Assembly: GCF_011074885.1 (NCBI RefSeq)
Contig: NC_054686.1
Location: 868,001-932,000, forward strand
DNA length: 64,000 bases
Direction: 5' to 3'
Origin: Brettanomyces bruxellensis
Taxonomy: Eukaryota; Ascomycota; Pichiomycetes; Pichiales; Pichiaceae
Below are positions 58,623 through 64,000 of the stretch, one piece after another. The position numbers and the translations under genes are program-made. Below the pieces are notes generated by a model that saw only the letters and a program-made list of their open reading frames with translations, ran no database searches and had not been told where the DNA came from. Numbering within the stretch: the first letter of the stretch is position 1; each line of letters begins with the position of its first letter.

Positions 58623-59723
58623 ATGTTTACTCCCGTCGAATCCTCATTGGGTGCCATATTCATCCAATATGCCACCGGCTCCTACATGGCAACCGAAGGT
58701 AAAGGTGTTGGCTACTCCAGCACTCTCTATGGTGCGGCTACAAAACCTAATGTCAACAACGGGTCAATTGTTGCCGGAACACTTTTATCATGTGCCTTCG
58801 TCAAGAAGTTGCTTCCTGCTTTCATTCCAGAGTACCCAAGCTCTAACAGCAACAAAGCTTCAGATCTAGGCTCTACATCCAACTACTGCACATCAGGATT
58901 CTTGATTGGCTTGGGATCATCGCTTGGCCATGGTTGCACATCCGGACACATGATCTGTGGTGTCAGCAGACTCAGATGGAGATCCATTGTTGCAACCTTT
59001 GTTTTCACCATCACTGCTGTCATCACCAGAGCTATTTTGGATCACAATGCTCCAGCTGAGGCAGTTGGTGAGGCAGTTGTCTCTGCTTCATCGTACGATA
59101 GCAACTTCACCGTGTTCAACGAGAACAAAACAGCACTTCTTAGTCTTCTTGCTGCCGGCTTCGCCAATTCGTATTTGCTCTTGCCATATCTCCTCAAGAA
59201 GATCAAGGCTAAGCATGATGAAACATGGACTCTGGTTGGAAGATTCCTATCGGGTCTTTCGACAGGATTCCAGTTTGGTCTTGGCTTGATCATCTCCGGC
59301 ATGGCTTCAAGTTCAAAGGTGTTGGGCTTCTTGTCGATTTTCAACAAGGACAAGTTCGACCCATCACTCCTCGCCATCCCTATTTTCACGATCTTGCCAA
59401 ACATCCTTACCTGGTCTAGCACTGTTCCAACAAACGAGTCCGAATTGATTGAGAAGAAGCCAGTCTTCGAGAACAAGTATGACTTGAACTTCAGCAACGA
59501 GATCACCTACCCATTCCTTGCAGGAAATGCCATATTTGGTGTCGGCTGGGGTATGTCTGGTATTTGCCCAGCTCCCGGTCTCATTGGTCTCTTCTTTAAT
59601 GGAAGAAACGGTGCTTACTGGATTCTCTCCTTCCTTGCTGGACAATTCACTGGAAAACAGATCGAGGCTTATCAAAGCAAAAGCAAGACAACCACTTCCA
59701 GCACCAAAGCAAAGGTCAACTAA
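58623..59723 (+). CDS. YeeE/YedE-family sulfur-compound transporter
   Basis: This 366-residue integral membrane protein (about 9-10 spans) has two internally related Sulf_transp (YeeE/YedE) halves, each with the signature G-x-G-x-x-x-G-C: GLGSSLGHGCTSGHMICGVS at about residue 97-116 and GVGWGMSGICPAPGLIGLFF at about 305-325. In the bacterial thiosulfate importer YeeE/TsuA, conserved cysteines near these loops pass the substrate along; C105 and C315 (approximate) are candidates here. The short N-terminus and Lys-rich C-terminus are cytosolic in most models. The family is common in bacteria and also occurs in filamentous fungi and some yeasts; it is absent from S. cerevisiae as far as I know, so transfer from bacteria in an ancestor is possible. 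The substrate in fungi is inferred. Codon use is like that of well-expressed genes. Confidence 0.85.
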   Translation: MFTPVESSLGAIFIQYATGSYMATEGKGVGYSSTLYGAATKPNVNNGSIVAGTLLSCAFVKKLLPAFIPEYPSSNSNKASDLGSTSNYCTSGFLIGLGSSLGHGCTSGHMICGVSRLRWRSIVATFVFTITAVITRAILDHNAPAEAVGEAVVSASSYDSNFTVFNENKTALLSLLAAGFANSYLLLPYLLKKIKAKHDETWTLVGRFLSGLSTGFQFGLGLIISGMASSSKVLGFLSIFNKDKFDPSLLAIPIFTILPNILTWSSTVPTNESELIEKKPVFENKYDLNFSNEITYPFLAGNAIFGVGWGMSGICPAPGLIGLFFNGRNGAYWILSFLAGQFTGKQIEAYQSKSKTTTSSTKAKVN

Positions 59724-60736
59724 GTTGAGATGTTAATAATGTGATAAAGTGATGATGCTGTTATTATATTTCAGGCCAAAAAAAAGGTTAAAAGACAAAA
59801 AAAAAAAAGGGCACTCACTTACTACAAGTTTTGCCTGCTGAAAGTAGCTGTGGATTGTGGCAAAGCCCTGTGGCTTCAAAGTTTCGTTGATTATGATAGT
59901 ACTAATGTACGTATATATTGGCTTTATTGAACGTTTTATCCCTGAAGAGAATCTGTCATGGTTTTCCAAGCGTAGACGTATTGTATTTCCAATGGATGCT
60001 AATTTGTTGATAAATACCAGCGTATAACAGAATAGCAAAAGTATCTCGTATTCAATATTCAATCGAAAGATTCTCGATAACAATGTGATGCATAATATAC
60101 TTTTTTTACGCTTCTCGAGCATTGAGCTGCTTATTGTTCCTAGTGCACAATCCGGGATATCCTCAACTGTAAAATTTCAATTTTCAGCATTTCGAGCTAG
60201 CGAGAGGACTCTGCTTAAGCGACCTGGTGTCCTCTATTCTGCATACTTTTTAATTTTTTTTTTCTGATAGTCGAAATACTTCATTCACCAGATTTTCGCG
60301 CCCCTTCTCTTCCCTAACAGTACTACCCGTACCTCCTTGTTTTATTTTATTTAATTCTGATTTCTATTTTTTTCATCCCAGAAAACGAGTAAATCTCAAT
60401 TTAAATTGAACCCAGTGCTCACAATCGAAGAAATTCTGACCAACGTACACCATTGAACAAAGTGTTCACTTTTTAAACTCGATATCTCTCTGAGAATAGC
60501 ACCACACAAACAAGCGTTCATTTCTACCGAGTACTAGTCAACTAGCTTGTTCTCTTTATTCGTTCTCTTTCTTATCCCATTACTATATCTGTCTACTTCT
60601 AGGCATTTTTGATTGATCTCCTTTAACATTTTCCAACGTACAATTCTCCACTTCCATCGTTGTGTGCAAGTTGAGATTTTTCGCCTAGTTTCCGATTTCC
60701 CGTTGCCCGTTTCTGCCGTTACTTATTTTGTTTGCC
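59724..60736. promoter_or_regulatory. SCP160 upstream region
   Basis: About 1 kb between two genes in the same orientation. C/T-rich promoter-like sequence, with several short T runs, approaches the SCP160 start. An A12 run lies at about 59797-59808. No gene is supported. Confidence 0.45.
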
Positions 60737-63700
60737 ATGTCCACTCCTGCCCAACTTTTGGCCATGAAACATGCTGCTGAAGCAAATGATGCCCAAGTTT
60801 CATCCGAGACCACTTTGAATTCTGCACCTGCCGAATCCATTGACACTCCGGAATTGCCATCTCTTGCTGGAATTGCCTCGTCGACCGCTGATTCGTCCGT
60901 TTCTGCCGATTCGCTTGGTTCTTCAGCAGATGCTTTGCAATCTTTGACTCCTACCACTGCCGAGAGCATTACAGAAACTCCTAAAAAGCAGACGGCCAAC
61001 AAGTCCAAGAAGAAGCATGTCTTTAACATGGATGACGATAAGGCCTTCCCAACACTTGGTGCTGCTTTGGGTGAATCCAGCACTCCATCTGTCTGGGCAA
61101 ATGCTTTATCTGCCTCGCAGTCAAGCGCCAAAAGTGGCAGCTATGCTGAGGCTGCAGCCTCGGCAGTGCCATCGTTCCACCCTGCTGTTAAATCGTCAAA
61201 TACCCAGACGACTTTCATTATTGATTCCGATCAGCAGGTTGATGTGCCAAAGGCAGACATTTTCAACATCTTTTCTCGGATTAAGAAGCTCTATAATGTC
61301 AGTGTCGAGTCTACTCTGTCGACTGCCACGAACAAGCGCACGTTCTTGCTCTCAGGCCCTGCATCTTCGATTCAGACTGCCAAGCGTGAGGTTCTGAAGA
61401 GACTTACCAAGCCTGTTACTGTCAAGTTCACGATTCCATCATCTGTGCGATCTGCCGTTATTGGCTCCCAGGGAAGTCACTTGAAGCCAATCATCAACGA
61501 TACCAGGACCAAGATCGACATCGAGCGTGAGATTGCCGGTACAGATGCCGAAGAGCCGGCAGACGATGATGAGATCTTCGGTAAGATGCTTTCTGTTTCC
61601 ATTCAAGGTGACATTGCAGGCTGTGAGGAGGCCAAGGCTAGAATCTTGAGCATCGTGAACGAAAACACCAAGAATTTGTCAATTCGGGTGGATGTCGATC
61701 GTGATCTCAAGCCTTTCCTTCCCTCAGCATTCAAGACATTGAGCTTCTCGGATGCTGTAGATGTGACATACCCGGATCCGGAGACCAAGTCCTGCAATGT
61801 TCTTCTTTCAGGCCCGAGGGATGATGTCATTGATGCCAGAACGCAGATCAGAAACTCTCTTGCCACGTTGACTGAGAATATCGTGACTGAGGAGCGCACA
61901 ATTCCAAAGAGGGTGCATCCACTTTTGGACTCTGGCAAGATCTTTGATGCCACTAATGTGTTGATCGGTCTTCCATCGGATGACTCCGACTCCGAGCTCG
62001 TTCGCTTTACTGGACTCAAGCAGCAAATCCCTGCTGCCGTCACTTTCGCAAAGGAGTTGTGTGCAGACTACTTTGTTGATTCTTTGGATTTGGCACGTTC
62101 GCACGGCGGTGATGCCCCACATGCCAAGTGCTTAACGGCATACTTCATATACACAAAGTACTTTGACCAACTATCCACCAAGTACGATGTGTTGATCCAC
62201 ACACCAACTTATGCCTCGCTTGCCAAGGATGATGTTAAGACCGCAATTGTGACTTTCACCTGCCACAAGGAGAAGAAGGATATCCTCAAGAAAGTTCGGA
62301 AGGAGGTCGTCGATGCCGTCAATAAGATCACGCCAAACTTGGTCCGTGTCGTGACTGACATCGATTTGTTCATCTTTGGAAAGCTTGATGACAGCAAGGC
62401 CATCGAGAACGGAGTGTCTATCGTTCCGTTGGGAAAGCTTGCTGGCTTTGGCAACAAGCTCGTTCTGATTTTGCAGCAGAGCGATGACGAATTTCTTCCC
62501 TCCGGCAAAGAGATCCAGGAGAGACTGGATGCTGCAGACTCGTCTCTCGATAACTTGAGGGAGCTTTCCAAGGAAGTTGTCAGCAAGACAATATCTGTGG
62601 ATGGCAGTGATCAGGCCCACTTGGAAGGCAAGACACTGTCTGTCCTTCTCAGTAAGTTTGAGCCAGGCTCTGTTGAGATCAAGCTTCACCAGAATGCGGA
62701 TGGGCCATCAGCAGACGAAGTTTTCCTACATGGAATGAAGTCCAGTATTGAAAATGCCGTTAATGACATTGCCCAGGCCATTGAGGATGTCAAGAACTAT
62801 GAGGAGGCCTGTAAGTACAATGTCTCGATCGATTGCCCAAGAAAGCTTCTTTCCAGGCTTATCGGCCGTAACGGCAAGCACTTGAACCAGCTCAGGGAGC
62901 AGTTCGATGTGAAGGTTGATGTTCTTGAAGACGGTGAAAGGGAAAAGTCCAAGGATGAGAGTGCTGATTCCAACGAGACCTCACCTGTGCGTATCACGGG
63001 ACTCAAGACCAACGCCGATGAATGCGTCAAGAATATCGAGAGCCTTTTGAAGGCCTGGGGTGACGAGAAGAGAGTTGTCATGAAGATCGAGCCTAAATAC
63101 CACAGCCGTCTTATTGGACCGGGTGGTGCCTACGTGCATAAGCTGCAGGATAGATACAAGGTCATAGTTAGATTCCCACACGAGAGTGAAAAGGGCCATG
63201 ATGATGAAGTCGTCATTCGCGGCCCTTCGAGGGGTGTTGCTAAAGCTGAGGAGGAGATGAAAGAGCTTCTTGAGTATGAGCGTGAGAATGGATACTCTGA
63301 AACCATCAAAGTTCCTGCTTCCTGTCTTTCGAGAATCATTGGTAAGAATGGTGAGCACATTAAGGACATTTCTGCCGAGGCCGAGGTCTCCATCAACAGT
63401 AGGAAGGGCGATCATGCCCAGAACGGGGAAAAGGAAGAGGCAGAGTTCGAGATTAGGGGCTCCAAGTCAGGCATTAAGAAGGCTAAGGAGGCAATTCAGG
63501 AGTTCGTGGCTCATCTTGAGAACCAGACCTCTGTTGTTGTCAAAGTTAACCCACAGTACTTTGGATATCTCGTTGGACCTCGGGGTTCCACGAAGAGACA
63601 GATCATATTGAAGGCAGGAGGTTCTGACGAGTCCGTGTACGAGTTCAAAAAGTACATGCAGATCCCAAATAAGGATTCCAGCTCTGATGAGATTGTCTGT

Positions 63701-63976
63701 GCCGGTGATAAGAAGGTTGTCGATAAGATAGTTAAGGAGATCAACAGGCTGATCGGCGAGCGTGAGAGGGTCGTTGTAGAAAGCGTTCCAGTTCCAAAGA
63801 AAAAGCGTGGTTTATTGATTGGTCCTGGTGGCTCCACGAGGAGGGCTTTGGAAAATGAATTAAAGGTCAAAATCAGAGTTCCTAGGGCTGATTCTGAATC
63901 TGAGGAGATTACTGTGGAGGGCTTGCCTGAAAATATACAAAAGGCCAAGGAGAAGATAGTTAAGCTTGTCGAATGA
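60737..63976 (+). CDS. SCP160: Multi-KH RNA-binding protein Scp160 (vigilin)
   Basis: The first ATG is at 60737 (MSTPAQLLAMKHAAEAND), giving 1079 residues; the frame opens slightly upstream at a TTG. After a Ser/Ala-rich N-terminus with HVFNMDDDKAFPTLG, multiple KH domains follow. Six have canonical GxxG loops: IGSQGSHLKPI (about 242), IGRNGKHLNQL (about 710), IGPGGAYVHKL (about 794), IGKNGEHIKDI (about 869), VGPRGSTKRQI (about 947) and IGPGGSTRRAL (about 1029). Those between 300 and 680 are degenerate. This is the vigilin layout. Scp160 binds polysomes and ER-associated mRNAs, affects translation efficiency and acts as an effector of Gpa1 in pheromone signalling. S. cerevisiae Scp160 has 1222 residues. 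The gene is complete, ending 24 bases before the window edge. Confidence 0.95.
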   Translation: MSTPAQLLAMKHAAEANDAQVSSETTLNSAPAESIDTPELPSLAGIASSTADSSVSADSLGSSADALQSLTPTTAESITETPKKQTANKSKKKHVFNMDDDKAFPTLGAALGESSTPSVWANALSASQSSAKSGSYAEAAASAVPSFHPAVKSSNTQTTFIIDSDQQVDVPKADIFNIFSRIKKLYNVSVESTLSTATNKRTFLLSGPASSIQTAKREVLKRLTKPVTVKFTIPSSVRSAVIGSQGSHLKPIINDTRTKIDIEREIAGTDAEEPADDDEIFGKMLSVSIQGDIAGCEEAKARILSIVNENTKNLSIRVDVDRDLKPFLPSAFKTLSFSDAVDVTYPDPETKSCNVLLSGPRDDVIDARTQIRNSLATLTENIVTEERTIPKRVHPLLDSGKIFDATNVLIGLPSDDSDSELVRFTGLKQQIPAAVTFAKELCADYFVDSLDLARSHGGDAPHAKCLTAYFIYTKYFDQLSTKYDVLIHTPTYASLAKDDVKTAIVTFTCHKEKKDILKKVRKEVVDAVNKITPNLVRVVTDIDLFIFGKLDDSKAIENGVSIVPLGKLAGFGNKLVLILQQSDDEFLPSGKEIQERLDAADSSLDNLRELSKEVVSKTISVDGSDQAHLEGKTLSVLLSKFEPGSVEIKLHQNADGPSADEVFLHGMKSSIENAVNDIAQAIEDVKNYEEACKYNVSIDCPRKLLSRLIGRNGKHLNQLREQFDVKVDVLEDGEREKSKDESADSNETSPVRITGLKTNADECVKNIESLLKAWGDEKRVVMKIEPKYHSRLIGPGGAYVHKLQDRYKVIVRFPHESEKGHDDEVVIRGPSRGVAKAEEEMKELLEYERENGYSETIKVPASCLSRIIGKNGEHIKDISAEAEVSINSRKGDHAQNGEKEEAEFEIRGSKSGIKKAKEAIQEFVAHLENQTSVVVKVNPQYFGYLVGPRGSTKRQIILKAGGSDESVYEFKKYMQIPNKDSSSDEIVCAGDKKVVDKIVKEINRLIGERERVVVESVPVPKKKRGLLIGPGGSTRRALENELKVKIRVPRADSESEEITVEGLPENIQKAKEKIVKLVE

Positions 63977-64000
63977 AGAGGTTGTGAGAGATCACGGGCT

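Overview
The window reads as nuclear DNA of a budding yeast (Saccharomycotina). It has compact, mostly intronless protein genes, clear one-to-one relatives of Saccharomyces cerevisiae genes, AT-rich spacers with poly(T) tracts, and three short introns with a perfect TACTAAC branch site. CTG appears to be read as leucine: the L just before the HEIGH zinc motif at about 10089 is encoded by CTG. That argues against the CTG-serine clade. A Pichiaceae member of the Brettanomyces/Dekkera type would fit, but this is inference. A single undetermined base (N at 1455) and a likely frameshift in DBF4 point to draft-quality sequence.

Layout. 0-9 kb: SDH assembly factor SDH7/ACN9 (-), a LYC1-like lysine acetyltransferase (+), an orphan one-pass membrane protein (-), the Hsp40 YDJ1 (-) and a DUF4112 protein (-). 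9-21 kb: a G+C-rich gene for a metzincin-type metalloprotease with a jacalin-like tail (YIL108W family, +), a PalC/YGR122W-like BRO1 protein (-), MET17 with an intron (-), a Ser/Thr-rich GPI-type wall protein with an intron (-) and a STE5-type MAPK scaffold (-). 21-31 kb: a large Zn2Cys6 transcription factor (-), an orphan F-box-like protein (-) and a monocarboxylate-type MFS transporter (+), set in gene-poor AT-rich DNA. 31-48.5 kb: RTT107 (-) divergent from CLF1 (+), the sulfite pump SSU1 (-), SPS19 (-), the 2011-residue RhoGAP BEM2 (-) and MYG1 (-). 50-64 kb: PET100 with an intron (+), CDC34 (+), an SLM4/EGO3-like protein (-), DBF4 with a frameshift (+), TSR4 (-), a YeeE/YedE-type sulfur transporter (+) and the KH-domain protein SCP160 (+).

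Most genes are housekeeping genes and are not functionally clustered. One theme recurs: sulfur. MET17 fixes sulfide into homocysteine, SSU1 exports sulfite, and the YeeE/YedE protein belongs to a thiosulfate/sulfur-compound transporter family. The SSU1 promoter carries a textbook sulfur-regulon composite (AAACTGTGGC next to CACGTGA, plus a second TCACGTG), and the MET17 promoter carries one CACGTGA. This suggests SSU1 is wired into Cbf1/Met4/Met31-32 control in this yeast. A second theme is S-phase control: MCB motifs (ACGCGT) lie upstream of both RTT107 and DBF4.

I found no tRNA, rRNA, CRISPR array or intact transposon. The strongest items for a second look are the SSU1 promoter, the YeeE/YedE gene, the three introns that restore the N-termini of MET17, PET100 and the wall protein, and the DBF4 frameshift.
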